DNA from: an uncultured Bacilli bacterium
Lineage (GTDB): Bacteria > Bacillota_I > Bacilli_A > RF39 > UBA660
Direction of reading: 5' to 3'
Length of the DNA stretch: 64,000 nt
Assembly (NCBI GenBank): GCA_934120635.1
Contig: CAKOUR010000006.1
Coordinates: forward strand, 1 to 64,000
The translations under genes were made by a program, and so were the position numbers. Of the stretch, positions 41,386 to 50,910 are shown in pieces (the first letter of the stretch is position 1; each line of letters begins with the position of its first letter). The notes beneath the pieces were generated by a model. That model was not told where the DNA came from and did no database searches. It was given only the letters and a program-made list of their open reading frames with translations.

Positions 41386-44007
41386 TTGATTCAAATCTTT
41401 GATATAAAAAGAAAAAAGAAAACTCTAAAAAATGATGATTTAAAAATATTAGAAAAATACTTATCAATATCTAAGCAAGAAGATCAAGAAATATTCAAAC
41501 AATACAATACAAATATAGAGGGGTTAAATAGTAAAGAAGCCAAAGAAAGATTAAAAAAAGGTGGAAAAAATATAGTCATTAAAGAAGAAAAGAAAAGTAT
41601 GTTTTATTTTTTGTTGAATTCTTTTAAAGATGAATTTATTATAATATTAATTTGTTTAGCCATAATTAATTTCTTTCTTCAAGATAAATTAGGATCACTA
41701 ATTATACTAATTATTGCCTTAATTAGTGCGCTAATAAGATTTTTTCAAGATTATTCAGTAGATAAATTTAATCATAAATTAAAATCGAGCATTTATTCTA
41801 CAACGACAGTATTAAGAAACAATCAAGAAGTAGAAATTAAAGTAGATGATATTGTAAAAGGAGATATTGTAAAATTAAATGCTGGAGCAATTATTCCTGC
41901 TGACTTAAAAATTATAGAAGCCAAAGACTTATTTTTAAACGAATCAGTTTTTACAGGAGAAAGTGCTTTAGTAGAAAAAAGAAAAATAAATCAAACAGAG
42001 AAAAAAGAAATCTTTGATATTGAAAATATTGCTTTAATGGGTTCTAGCGTTGTTAGTGGTCTTGGAACAGGAGTAGTAGTAGAAACTGGATTCTCTACTT
42101 ATTTAGGAACACTAGGAGGAGAAGTAGAAAATAAAAAAACAGTAACAAACTTTGATTTAGGAATCAAACATATCTCCAATCTTTTAATAAAATATATGGT
42201 CGTTGTTTGTTTAGTTGTAGTAATCATTGATGGCCTAATAAAAAAGAATATCAATGAAGCCTTACTATTTGCCTTATCTGTTGCTGTTGGAATTACCCCA
42301 AGTATGTTGCCAATGATTTTAAATGTCAACTTAACCAAAGGAAGCAGAAGCCTAGCCAAAAAAAAGACATTAGTAAAAAAAATAGAATCTATCCAAAATT
42401 TAGGAGCAATTGATATTTTATGTACAGACAAAACAGGGACTCTAACAGAAAATAAGATAATTCTTCAAAAATATATTGATGCAAAAGGAACAGAAAATAA
42501 CAGTATTTTAGAATATGCTTACCTCAATAGTCATTATTCTACAGGAATTAAAAATTTAGTAGATAGAGCAATTCTTACTTATGCAAAAGAAAATAAACTA
42601 GAAGCATTAGATGAAAAATATGAAAAAGTAGATGAAATTCCTTTTGATTATACAAGAAAAAAAGAAACTGTTATAGTAAAAAAACAAGGAAAATATAGAG
42701 TAATTACAAAAGGTGCCTTAGAAGAGATACTATCTTGTTGCACCAAAATAAAATTAGGAACGAAAGTAACAACAATCGATGAAGAATTAAAAAAAACTAT
42801 TGAAAATAAAGCTATAGAATTAGCGAATGATGGAATGCAAGTCATTGCACTATCAGAAAAAAATGAATACAATCCAGATGATAAAACCAAAGAAATTGAA
42901 AGTAATATGACGTTTATAGGTTTCGTTGGTTTCTTAGATCCAGCCAAAAAAGATGTAAAAAACACATTAACAAAATTAGAAAAAATAGGAATTCATACCA
43001 AAATATTAACAGGAGATAATCCTTACGCAACTAAAAATATTTGTAATTTAGTAGGATTAAATGGAAATGACATCTTACTAGGTAGTGATATAGATCACAT
43101 GAGTGATGAAGAATTATCAAAAAAAATAGAAGTTGTTGACGTCTTTGCTAGAATGAATCCTCTTCAAAAAGAAAGAATTGTTTCTCTCTACAAAAAAAAT
43201 GGACATGTTGTTGGCTATATGGGAGATGGAGTAAATGATGCTCCTTCTCTAAACATAGCAGATGTTGGAATTTCAGTAAATACAGCTTCATCCATTGCCA
43301 AAGAAGCAAGTGATATTATTATTTTAAAACAAAGCCTTAAAGTAGTCTATGATGGAGTAGTAGAAGGAAGAAAAGTGTACGGAAACATTATCAAATATAT
43401 GAAAATGGCTTTAAGTGCTGATTTTGGAGATGTTTTTAGCATTATGATTGCCAGCATCTTCTTACCATTTTTACCACTTTTACCTATTCAAATGCTTCTT
43501 CAAGATTTTATTTATGACTTTTCACAAATAGGAATTCCTTATGATAATGTAGATGAAGAATTCTTAAAAAATCCCAAAAAATGGGATACTAAAGGAATAT
43601 CTAGATTTATGAAAGTAATGGGAATTACCAGTTCTCTAATTGATGTAATTTCCTTCATTATTTTTTGGCATTTGCTAGGATTTAATACACTAGATAAAGC
43701 ATCTTACTTCCAAACAGCATGGTTTGTAACCTGCCTTGTTACAGAATTAATGATAATATTCAATGTTAGAACTTCTAAAAAGCCATTCCTTGAATCAAAT
43801 GCTAGTCTAGAACTCAACTATTTAACTCTTTTATCCCTAGTATTAACAATATTTACCCCAATATTTTTACATAAAGTAGCGTCATTCCATTTTGAAATAT
43901 TACCTCCAATTTTTTACTTCTATTTAATCATACTAGTTTTATTCTATTTCTTAATTGTTTCTATAATAAAAAAAATATATATCAAAAAATACCATGAATG
44001 GTTATAA
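41386..44007 (+). CDS. mgtA: P-type Mg2+ transporter (MgtA-like)
   Basis: The product is 873 aa from the TTG at 41386; AGGTGAT lies just upstream and an alternative GTG at 41377 falls within it. Phosphorylated D348 in CTDKTGTLT, TGES-type FTGESALVE, ATP-domain motifs and the MGDGVNDAPSL hinge are present. ITPSMLPMILNVNLTKG is the MgtA/MgtB signature. About ten membrane helices. A TATAAT (41358-41363) with a TTAGT/ACTAA dyad lies upstream; no M-box was recognised. Confidence 0.9.
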   Translation: MIQIFDIKRKKKTLKNDDLKILEKYLSISKQEDQEIFKQYNTNIEGLNSKEAKERLKKGGKNIVIKEEKKSMFYFLLNSFKDEFIIILICLAIINFFLQDKLGSLIILIIALISALIRFFQDYSVDKFNHKLKSSIYSTTTVLRNNQEVEIKVDDIVKGDIVKLNAGAIIPADLKIIEAKDLFLNESVFTGESALVEKRKINQTEKKEIFDIENIALMGSSVVSGLGTGVVVETGFSTYLGTLGGEVENKKTVTNFDLGIKHISNLLIKYMVVVCLVVVIIDGLIKKNINEALLFALSVAVGITPSMLPMILNVNLTKGSRSLAKKKTLVKKIESIQNLGAIDILCTDKTGTLTENKIILQKYIDAKGTENNSILEYAYLNSHYSTGIKNLVDRAILTYAKENKLEALDEKYEKVDEIPFDYTRKKETVIVKKQGKYRVITKGALEEILSCCTKIKLGTKVTTIDEELKKTIENKAIELANDGMQVIALSEKNEYNPDDKTKEIESNMTFIGFVGFLDPAKKDVKNTLTKLEKIGIHTKILTGDNPYATKNICNLVGLNGNDILLGSDIDHMSDEELSKKIEVVDVFARMNPLQKERIVSLYKKNGHVVGYMGDGVNDAPSLNIADVGISVNTASSIAKEASDIIILKQSLKVVYDGVVEGRKVYGNIIKYMKMALSADFGDVFSIMIASIFLPFLPLLPIQMLLQDFIYDFSQIGIPYDNVDEEFLKNPKKWDTKGISRFMKVMGITSSLIDVISFIIFWHLLGFNTLDKASYFQTAWFVTCLVTELMIIFNVRTSKKPFLESNASLELNYLTLLSLVLTIFTPIFLHKVASFHFEILPPIFYFYLIILVLFYFLIVSIIKKIYIKKYHEWL

Positions 44008-44023
44008 GAAAGGAAATAAAAAA

Positions 44024-44752
44024 ATGAAAAAAATAATTATCTATTCTTTTATCTTGTTATCATTAACAGGATGTAACAAAATAAACAAAGAAACTAATCA
44101 AAACAAAGAAAGTAAAAATACAACAATTACTTTAAAAGGAAATGAAACAACTGGATATACCTGGAATTGCATAGAGGAAAATCATTATTTAAAAATAAAA
44201 AGTACTTATCAAGAAGATAAAAAAACTGATGAAAATATGACTGGAGTAGGAGGAAAATACACCATTACTTTAACTGGCTTAAAAGAAGGAAAAACAAAAC
44301 TTACTTGTCAATATAAAAGATCTTTTGAAGAAGAAGCAGAAGAAACAAGAACTTATCCTATTAAAATTGATAATACATTAAAAGTAACAGTAGGAAAATA
44401 TTCTAGTACCAAAAAAGAAAGTAAAACAGATACAGAAAATAATACTCAAAAAGAAAATACAACTACCAAACAAGAACTTAAAACCTTTACTTTTGATAAT
44501 GCATATGGAACAGAAACAATTGAAGCAGAAGAAGCCCTAACCGCAACAGGAACAGCAGGAGCTAGTAACACAATTTTTTATTTAAAAGAAAACAAATTAT
44601 ATTTATATGGACATGGAGAAGATGATGAATTACTAGCAAATGGAGTAGAGAAAATTTATTATAAAACAGCCCAAGCAGAACAAATTACAGTAGTATTAAA
44701 CAAAAATTCTACCATGAGTAAAGAAAATAGTTATCTTGAATATGAAAAATAG
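44024..44752 (+). CDS. Lipoprotein with chagasin-like (I42) domain
   Basis: The product is 242 aa from the ATG at 44024 (AAGAAAGGAAAT ahead). Signal peptide with lipobox SLTGC (Cys17). Then NETTGYTWNC (chagasin NPTTGY loop), GVGGKYTITL (GxGG loop) and YKRSFEEE (variant of the RPW loop), the three protease-binding loops of I42 cysteine-protease inhibitors. After a Lys/Thr-rich linker a second, strand-rich domain (about 155-242) is unassigned. It is surface-anchored. Start overlaps nothing but lies 17 bp from mgtA. Confidence 0.75.
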   Translation: MKKIIIYSFILLSLTGCNKINKETNQNKESKNTTITLKGNETTGYTWNCIEENHYLKIKSTYQEDKKTDENMTGVGGKYTITLTGLKEGKTKLTCQYKRSFEEEAEETRTYPIKIDNTLKVTVGKYSSTKKESKTDTENNTQKENTTTKQELKTFTFDNAYGTETIEAEEALTATGTAGASNTIFYLKENKLYLYGHGEDDELLANGVEKIYYKTAQAEQITVVLNKNSTMSKENSYLEYEK

Positions 44753-44778
44753 AAATATCATTTTTTGGTATTTCTATT
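44751..44778. terminator. Bidirectional terminator
   Basis: AGAAATATCA (44751-44760) pairs with TGGTATTTCT (44766-44775, with one G-T). It separates the lipoprotein gene from the converging sirtuin gene. Confidence 0.65.
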
Positions 44779-45495
44779 TTTATCTAAATATTGAAAAACC
44801 TCTTTAATATCCTCGTGAATAACTAAATCAGCAACACCATCCATTGGAGTAGTATCTTTATTAATAATAATTAAATGTTTTCCATGAAAATAACGAACAA
44901 AAGAAGAAGCTGGATAAACCACTAAAGAAGTACCAGCAACAATCAAAACATCTGCTTGTTTAATTTCCTTAATTGCCATATCGATAACATCTTCATCAAG
45001 TGGTTCTTCATACAAAACAACATCAGGTTTTATTATTCCACCACACGTACACTTTGGAACACCACTTGCAGAAAATACTTCTGAAGCTCTCATCTTAGAA
45101 CCACAATTCATGCAATAATTATTCATAATTGTTCCATGTAATTCAATAACATTTTTACTTCCAGCCTTTTGATGTAACCCATCAATATTCTGCGTAATAA
45201 TCGCTTTTAATTGATTATTTTTTTCTAACTTAGCCAAATACTGATGACAAATATTAGGACTAGCACTTAAACTATTTAAATTCTTTCTATAAAATTGATA
45301 AAAATATTCAGTATTTTTCATAAAAAAAGAATGACTTAATACTTCTTCAGGTGAATATAAAAATTTTTCATGATATAAACCATCAGCACTCCTAAAATCT
45401 TTCAAACCACTAGCCGTAGATACACCAGCACCTCCAAAGAAAACAAGATGCTTAGCTTCATTAATATATTGATCCAATAATTTTAACTTATTCAT
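44758..45495 (-). CDS. cobB: Sirtuin NAD-dependent protein deacylase
   Basis: The product is 245 aa from the minus-strand ATG at 45495 (GGTGATA ahead; a GTG at 45507 lies in that site). Rossmann GGAGVSTASGLKDFRS, TQNIDGLHQKAG, the catalytic ELHG His, and a zinc finger of two cysteine pairs (CMNCG, CTCGG) identify class U/III sirtuins. It removes acyl groups from lysine using NAD. The alternative is an ADP-ribosylating role. Confidence 0.93.
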   Translation of the reverse strand: MNKLKLLDQYINEAKHLVFFGGAGVSTASGLKDFRSADGLYHEKFLYSPEEVLSHSFFMKNTEYFYQFYRKNLNSLSASPNICHQYLAKLEKNNQLKAIITQNIDGLHQKAGSKNVIELHGTIMNNYCMNCGSKMRASEVFSASGVPKCTCGGIIKPDVVLYEEPLDEDVIDMAIKEIKQADVLIVAGTSLVVYPASSFVRYFHGKHLIIINKDTTPMDGVADLVIHEDIKEVFQYLDKNRNTKK

Positions 45496-45594
45496 TCTTA
45501 TCACCAAAATAATTGTAATACAAAAGCATGATTTTGTTAAGTATTTTATTTTTTTAAAACTTTATGATAAAATGTTAAACGAGTAGGTGATATT

Positions 45595-46575
45595 ATGTTT
45601 AAAATAGGAAATATAGAAATAAAAAATAGAATCATTCTAGCACCAATGGCTGGGATATGTAATAGTGCCTTTAGAAAAATTATCAAAGAAATGGGAGTAG
45701 GATTAATTTATGCCGAAATGGTTAGCGATAAAGCACTTGTCTATTCTAGTAAAAAAACAGAGGATATGCTTTATATGGAAGAATGTGAAAGACCAATCGC
45801 TCAACAGATTTTTGGAAGTGACAAAGAAACATTCGTAGAAGCAGCAAAATTAGTTTATGAAAAAATGCATCCAGATATTATTGATATCAATATGGGATGC
45901 CCTGTACCCAAAGTTGCAATTAAATCACAAGCGGGTTCTGCCTTATTAAAAAATCCCCAAAAAGTAAAAGAAATTGTTGAAGCAGTCGTTACCTCAGTAC
46001 CTATTCCTGTAACAGTAAAAATCAGAAGTGGTTGGGATGAAAAAAGTATCAATGCCATAGAAATTGCTAAAGTTGTAGAAAGTGCTGGAGCTTCTGCCAT
46101 TACCATCCATGGAAGAACTAGAAGTCAAGGTTATTCTGGAAAAGTCGATTATGAAATCATCAAAAAAGTAAAAGAAGCAGTATCTATTCCTGTTATCGGT
46201 AATGGGGATATTATTGATATTGAAAGTGCCAAAAAAATGTTTGCAACAGGAGTAGATGCAATTATGATAGGAAGAGGAGTTTTAGGCAATCCATGGCTAA
46301 TTAGAGAATTAGTTTCTTACTTTGAAGAAGGTATTGTTCTAGATAAACCAACCAATAAAGAAAGATTAGAAATGTGTTTTCATCACATGGAATACTTAAG
46401 CAAAATCAAATGCGAAAAAGTAACTGTCTTAGAAATGAGAAGTCACATTGCTTGGTATTTAAAAGGACTTCCTGATAGTATTGATACCAAAAATAAGTGC
46501 TTTAAAGCAACAACAATTCAAGAATTAAAAGAAATATTAAATAACTATTTCAACAAATTAGAAAATAGTGTATAA
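45595..46575 (+). CDS. dusB: tRNA-dihydrouridine synthase
   Basis: FMN enzyme that reduces uridine in the D-loop of tRNA. The 326-aa protein has LAPMAGICNSAFR at the N-terminus, the catalytic Cys in INMGCPVPKV, FMN-binding RSGWDE and GRTRSQGYSG, and GNGDI and GRGVLGNPW in the barrel. AGGTGAT lies ahead of the ATG. Located before lysS, as in many Firmicutes. Confidence 0.95.
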   Translation: MFKIGNIEIKNRIILAPMAGICNSAFRKIIKEMGVGLIYAEMVSDKALVYSSKKTEDMLYMEECERPIAQQIFGSDKETFVEAAKLVYEKMHPDIIDINMGCPVPKVAIKSQAGSALLKNPQKVKEIVEAVVTSVPIPVTVKIRSGWDEKSINAIEIAKVVESAGASAITIHGRTRSQGYSGKVDYEIIKKVKEAVSIPVIGNGDIIDIESAKKMFATGVDAIMIGRGVLGNPWLIRELVSYFEEGIVLDKPTNKERLEMCFHHMEYLSKIKCEKVTVLEMRSHIAWYLKGLPDSIDTKNKCFKATTIQELKEILNNYFNKLENSV

Positions 46576-46644
46576 TAAAACTATATTTTATTTGAGCTTT
46601 TTACTAGGCTAAAATAAACATAAGTATTTTAAAGAGGTGAAAAA

Positions 46645-48117
46645 ATGGAAGTAGCAAGAAGCGAACAAGAATTAGTAAGAAGAGAAAAATTAGAAAAAAT
46701 AAAAGAATATTGCAATCCTTATCCGGAAAAATATGAAGTAACAAATTCAATTAAGGAAGCAAGAGAACTTGTTGATGGAACAGAAAATGTAAAAATAGCA
46801 GGAAGAATCATTTTCATGAGAAAAATGGGAAAATTAAGTTTCTTAAGAATTCGTGATATTGAAGCATCTATCCAAGTTTCTATGCAATTAGATTTAGTTG
46901 GAGAAGAAGCTTACAAATTCATGAAAACATCAATTGATGTAGGAGATTTTATTGGCGTAAAAGGAGAAATTGTCACTACACAAACAGGAGAAAAAACATT
47001 AAGAACTCATGAATTTGAATTCTTAGGCAAAGCCTTAAAACCACTACCAGAAAAGTTTCATGGCTTGTCCGATCAAGAATTAAAATATAGAAATCGATAT
47101 GTAGATTTAATTATGAATGAAGATGCTAGAGAAAGATTTTTATTAAGAAGCAAATTAATTTGGGAAATTAGAAGTTTCTTAAATCATCACGGTTATGTAG
47201 AAATAGAAACACCAATTTTAAATAATAAAGCAAGTGGTGCGATGGCAAAGCCATTCAAAACTCATCATAATGCATTAGATATTGATTTATACTTAAGAAT
47301 TGCTCCAGAAACTTATTTAAAAAGAGCTATCGTAGGAGGATTTACCAAAGTATTTGAATTTGCTAGATGTTTTAGAAATGAAGGAATGGATACTACCCAC
47401 TTACAAGACTTTACAATGCTAGAAGGATATGGTGCTTACTTAAATTATCAAGATAACATGAAATTCTTACAAGAAATGATTCAAACTGTAGTAAAAAATC
47501 TATTTGGGAAATTAGAATTAACTATTGATGGTGTAACAGTAGATATCAGTGGAGATTGGGAAAGTATTTCCATGAGAGATTTAATCTTAAAATATACCCC
47601 AATTGATATCTATGAATATGATACTAAAGAAAAACTATTAGAAAAAATAAAGCAAGAAAAAATTGAAATCGATAGTGAAACACCACTAGAAAATTTAGGA
47701 TATGGTAACTTAGTAGATCAACTTTACAAAAAAGTAGCACGTCCTCATGTAGTAAAACCATGTTTCTTAACCAAACATCCAATCAGTCTATCTCCACTTG
47801 CTCGTGCAAACGATGACAATCCAAATCTTACCGATAGATTCCAACTAATTATCAATGGGGCAGAAATTATCAATGCTTACTCTGAATTAGTTGATCCTAT
47901 TGAACAAGAAAAAAGATTAGAAGAACAAGCTAAACTAAAAAATAATGGCGATGAAGAAGCTATGATGATGGATAGAGATTACATTGGCGCTATGGAATAT
48001 GGAATGCCACCAATCAGTGGATGGGGAATAGGAATCGATAGATTAGTTCAAATTCTAACTGATGCTGAAAATATTAAAGACTGTGTTTTATTCCCGTTAA
48101 TGAAACCAGAAGAATAA
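46645..48117 (+). CDS. lysS: Lysyl-tRNA synthetase (class II)
   Basis: Charges tRNA-Lys. The 490-aa protein has an OB-fold anticodon domain (about 50-150), then class II motif 1 (IETPILNN), motif 2 (FARCFRNEGMDTTH) and motif 3 (GWGIGIDRL). Length and motifs are standard. The GAGGTGA site precedes the ATG. Confidence 0.98.
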   Translation: MEVARSEQELVRREKLEKIKEYCNPYPEKYEVTNSIKEARELVDGTENVKIAGRIIFMRKMGKLSFLRIRDIEASIQVSMQLDLVGEEAYKFMKTSIDVGDFIGVKGEIVTTQTGEKTLRTHEFEFLGKALKPLPEKFHGLSDQELKYRNRYVDLIMNEDARERFLLRSKLIWEIRSFLNHHGYVEIETPILNNKASGAMAKPFKTHHNALDIDLYLRIAPETYLKRAIVGGFTKVFEFARCFRNEGMDTTHLQDFTMLEGYGAYLNYQDNMKFLQEMIQTVVKNLFGKLELTIDGVTVDISGDWESISMRDLILKYTPIDIYEYDTKEKLLEKIKQEKIEIDSETPLENLGYGNLVDQLYKKVARPHVVKPCFLTKHPISLSPLARANDDNPNLTDRFQLIINGAEIINAYSELVDPIEQEKRLEEQAKLKNNGDEEAMMMDRDYIGAMEYGMPPISGWGIGIDRLVQILTDAENIKDCVLFPLMKPEE

Positions 48118-48125
48118 TAAAAACT

Positions 48126-48186
48126 TAAAATACTTCACTAGAAGAATCCAAGATTAAAGGAATATTCTAAAGAAGTATTTTTTTAA
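48126..48186 (+). terminator. Long-arm terminator after lysS
   Basis: AAAATACTTC...TAGAAGAAT pairs with ATTCTAAAGAAGTATTTT, then T. It shares the AATACTT/AAGTATT core with other terminators in the window. Confidence 0.6.
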
Positions 48187-48209
48187 AATAATTAATTTCT
48201 AGATAACTA

Positions 48210-48249
48210 TTGCTATTTTGCCAAAAAAGTGTATAATAATAAGGCAAAA
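48210..48249 (+). promoter_or_regulatory. Promoter with flanking inverted repeat
   Basis: TTGCTA (48210-48215), 16-bp spacer, TATAAT (48232-48237). TTTTGCC (48216-48222) and GGCAAAA (48243-48249) form a dyad straddling the -10, a possible operator. Confidence 0.5.
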
Positions 48250-48262
48250 AGGGGGAATAACA

Positions 48263-49990
48263 ATGAAACAATATATCAAATATATCGTATTATTTATCAT
48301 TTTAATCTTTGTAGGAATAATAGGCGTTAATCTTTATAACAATAAAAGCCTTCAAGAACCAATAAAAAATATACCAAATACTACAATTAATCAAAATAAA
48401 GATAGCAAAAATTCCAACACAAAATCAGATGAAAAAGAGCAAACTAAAAAGACAACAGAAACAACAGAAGAAACAAAAAAGACAGATGATACAAACAATT
48501 CTTCAACTAATGATAGTTCTTCTACTACAACAAATACTAATGAGTCATCTTCAACCAATCAATCATCAACACCAAGAAGTAATAGTTCAACAGTAACTTA
48601 TTCATCTCCAGATAATTCAAATACCTCAAATCAATCTCCTAATAACAATACAAACACTACACAAAGTAGTAATAATGGATACAATATTTTAGATGTAGAA
48701 CCAATAACTAATACCACACAATCAGTTCGTAGTTATTCTAATTCATCAATAACTACAAATAATAGCACATCTAATCAATCAATTGATGTATCTACAACTA
48801 CACAAAACAATTCATCAGAAAATGACAATATCATTGATGTAGTAATAGAAGATTCATCAATAAAAAATAATTCAAACAATAGTACTTCAACTACAAAAAA
48901 TTCTAGTTCAACCTCATCATCCAGTAACAAAACAAATTCAAATAGTAGTTCCTCCACCCAAACAAATAATACTCAAAATAATAATACTAATAATAACCAA
49001 ACAACTAATAAAACGACAAATTCTACAACAACTACCCAAGCAACAATAAAAGATGGAAATATTATTGGGGCAACTGGATATGGTGCAGTTCCTTCAATGA
49101 ACATTTTAAGAGCAAAACCAACTTCTAATTCAACAGTAATAACAAGAATAGAATTAAATAGCCCATTTAGAATTATTGGAGTAAGTAAAGATGGAAATTG
49201 GTGGAGAGTAAAATATAAAGGAAAATATGGATATGTAGATAATAATTATTGCTTAATTAATTTACCAGATTATATTCCGAGTATTAATTATTATATGGTA
49301 GAAGCCATAAAAAATAATAGTGTTTCATCAGGAGTAAAATTATCTATATATGGAAAAAAATTATATACAGCAGGAAAAGTATATAATCCAAGATTAGAAA
49401 AAAATGAATTCATTGTTCCAGTAACATATGGTTTTGCAAAAAAAATATTAAAAGTTCAAACCCTTGCTTTAAAAGATGGATATTCTTTAAAAATTTATGA
49501 TGCATATCGTCCAACAAGTGCTGCAAAAAAAATGAGAGATTCATTAGCTGCTCTTTATAATAGCAATGCTACAGTAAGAAGAAATATCAATTATAGCTAT
49601 GAAAATGGCAACACTTATGAGTGGGGCAAAGAATGGTTTATTGCTCAGAATTTATCATCACATAGTCTAGCATCTGCGATTGATGTAAGTTTAACCAAAA
49701 AGGGAGAAACAAAAAGCCTAAAAATGCCATCGAGAATAAATGAATTAAGTACAAAATCTATTAAATACAAATATGGAGTAAGTGGACAAAATACTGTACG
49801 AAATGATTTATACAGCAGTAATATGACTCCTGCATCAAAAAGATTAGATGCTTATATGATGCAATCAGGATTAACTAGTTTAGCATCTGAATGGTGGCAC
49901 TTCCAAGATAATGTATCATATAATAGAATGAAAGCTTATATTCCAAATGGATTAAATTTCCAACCAACAACAATTGTAAGTACAAAATAA
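48263..49990 (+). CDS. Cell-wall peptidase: SH3 plus M15 D-Ala-D-Ala dipeptidase domain
   Basis: The product is 575 aa from the ATG at 48263. N-terminal membrane helix (about 8-25), then a Ser/Thr/Asn-rich linker of about 240 residues, a bacterial SH3 domain (about 269-340; NWWRVKYKGKYGYV), and a C-terminal M15 peptidase. The latter has YDAYRP, the zinc His467 and Asp474 in SHSLASAID, and E543-W-W-H546, as in VanX/VanY-type enzymes. It would be held at the membrane with a flexible arm into the wall, cutting D-Ala-D-Ala or cross-links. Confidence 0.87.
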   Translation: MKQYIKYIVLFIILIFVGIIGVNLYNNKSLQEPIKNIPNTTINQNKDSKNSNTKSDEKEQTKKTTETTEETKKTDDTNNSSTNDSSSTTTNTNESSSTNQSSTPRSNSSTVTYSSPDNSNTSNQSPNNNTNTTQSSNNGYNILDVEPITNTTQSVRSYSNSSITTNNSTSNQSIDVSTTTQNNSSENDNIIDVVIEDSSIKNNSNNSTSTTKNSSSTSSSSNKTNSNSSSSTQTNNTQNNNTNNNQTTNKTTNSTTTTQATIKDGNIIGATGYGAVPSMNILRAKPTSNSTVITRIELNSPFRIIGVSKDGNWWRVKYKGKYGYVDNNYCLINLPDYIPSINYYMVEAIKNNSVSSGVKLSIYGKKLYTAGKVYNPRLEKNEFIVPVTYGFAKKILKVQTLALKDGYSLKIYDAYRPTSAAKKMRDSLAALYNSNATVRRNINYSYENGNTYEWGKEWFIAQNLSSHSLASAIDVSLTKKGETKSLKMPSRINELSTKSIKYKYGVSGQNTVRNDLYSSNMTPASKRLDAYMMQSGLTSLASEWWHFQDNVSYNRMKAYIPNGLNFQPTTIVSTK

Positions 49991-50030
49991 AAAGAATGTT
50001 TTCTGATATTTAAGAAAACATTCTTTTTAA
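49991..50030 (+). terminator. Strong terminator
   Basis: AAAGAATGTTTTCT (49991-50004) and AGAAAACATTCTTT (50013-50026), then TTT. Confidence 0.8.
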
Positions 50031-50079
50031 AATCTTATTAATTTTTTTCTACCATTTTGGATATTGTTAAAATGATTAA

Positions 50080-50372
50080 CTATTTTTAATCCATGTTTTA
50101 AAAATTCCATCAAGGTTATATTCAATTGTAAAAAAATAAATCTTCTGTAATTAACATATCATAAGTAATATTTTGATAGACAAATTTATACCCACCAAAA
50201 AGATTAAAATTAAATTTTTCTTCCCTAAAATAACAAAATCTAAATCTTTAGGTTTATTTGCCAAAATTAAATCTCTGATTTCTCCTCCAATAAGAAAAAT
50301 AGGAGCAATCGAAGTGATAAAATAAGCAATAGGGAAATGATGATTAATATAATTTTTAATTATCATCTCCAA
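50080..50372 (-). pseudogene. Degraded nucleotidyltransferase (polyA polymerase/CCA-enzyme head domain)
   Basis: The minus-strand ATG frame from 50372 reads APIFLIGGEIRDLILANKP then KDLDFVILGKKN, the GG...R.L(x)6DLDFV motif of polyA-polymerase/CCA-adding head domains. After LGKKN the frame is lost. Shifted frames continue plausibly (KFNFNLFGGYKFVY; then TIEYNLDGIFK, resembling the FTIN..YNLDG motif) to a TAG at 50080. At least two frameshifts, so it is a pseudogene. Confidence 0.62.
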
Positions 50373-50404
50373 AATTAAATCATAAGAAAATATATAATCT
50401 AAAC

Positions 50405-50445
50405 AATAAAAAAAGACTATCCATATTTTTTTGAATTAGTCATAT
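50405..50445 (-). terminator. Terminator for tRNA-Gly (minus strand)
   Basis: GACTA (50415-50419) and TAGTC (50437-50441) with an A-run on the plus strand (T-run in the minus RNA). Confidence 0.5.
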
Positions 50446-50476
50446 ATAAATTCGAACAAATCGAGTAAAATCACTA

Positions 50477-50550
50477 TGGAGTAGGCAACGGGAATCGAAC
50501 CCGCATCCTAAGCTTGGGAAGCTTACATTCTACCACTAAACTATGCCTAC
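50477..50550 (-). tRNA. tRNA-Gly (CCC)
   Basis: 74 nt, encoded CCA. Acceptor GTAGGCA/TGCCTAC; anticodon arm TAAGC-TTCCCAA-GCTTA gives CCC; T-arm GGTTCGATTCC. Confidence 0.9.
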
Positions 50551-50627
50551 AAAATTTTATAATCACTTTTTTATCACAATAACATTGTAACACAAATAAT
50601 TAATGTTGTAACCATTTATTTACAAAT

Positions 50628-50660
50628 ACAAAAAAACTAATTCAAAAAGAACTAGTTTAT
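50628..50660 (-). terminator. Terminator for tRNA-Cys (minus strand)
   Basis: On the minus strand AAACTAGTTC-TTTTT-GAATTAGTTT is followed by a T-run (plus 50627-50633). Confidence 0.7.
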
Positions 50661-50692
50661 GAAAACTCAAACATATTGAGTATTTACTTTTA

Positions 50693-50766
50693 TGGAGGGC
50701 CTAGTCGGATTTGAACCAACGCTCAGGGAGTTGCAGTCCCATGCCTTACCACTTGGCTATAGACCC
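50693..50766 (-). tRNA. tRNA-Cys (GCA)
   Basis: 74 nt, encoded CCA. Acceptor GGGTCTA/TAGGCCC with one G-T; anticodon arm GGGA-CTGCAAC-TCCC gives GCA; T-arm GGTTCAAATCC. Confidence 0.93.
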
Positions 50767-50846
50767 ATATATTATCACCGAACTCATTAATATTATATAA
50801 TTATTATGAATTTGTGTCAATTCTTTTCAAAATAAATTTGAAAATA

Positions 50847-50874
50847 TTGACAATTTTATTGAATTTTATATAAT
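50847..50874 (+). promoter_or_regulatory. Promoter of smpB
   Basis: TTGACA (50847-50852), 16-bp spacer, TATAAT (50869-50874). Confidence 0.75.
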
Positions 50875-50910
50875 ATTTATAAATATCTCTAAAAGAATTA
50901 AGGTGATAAT

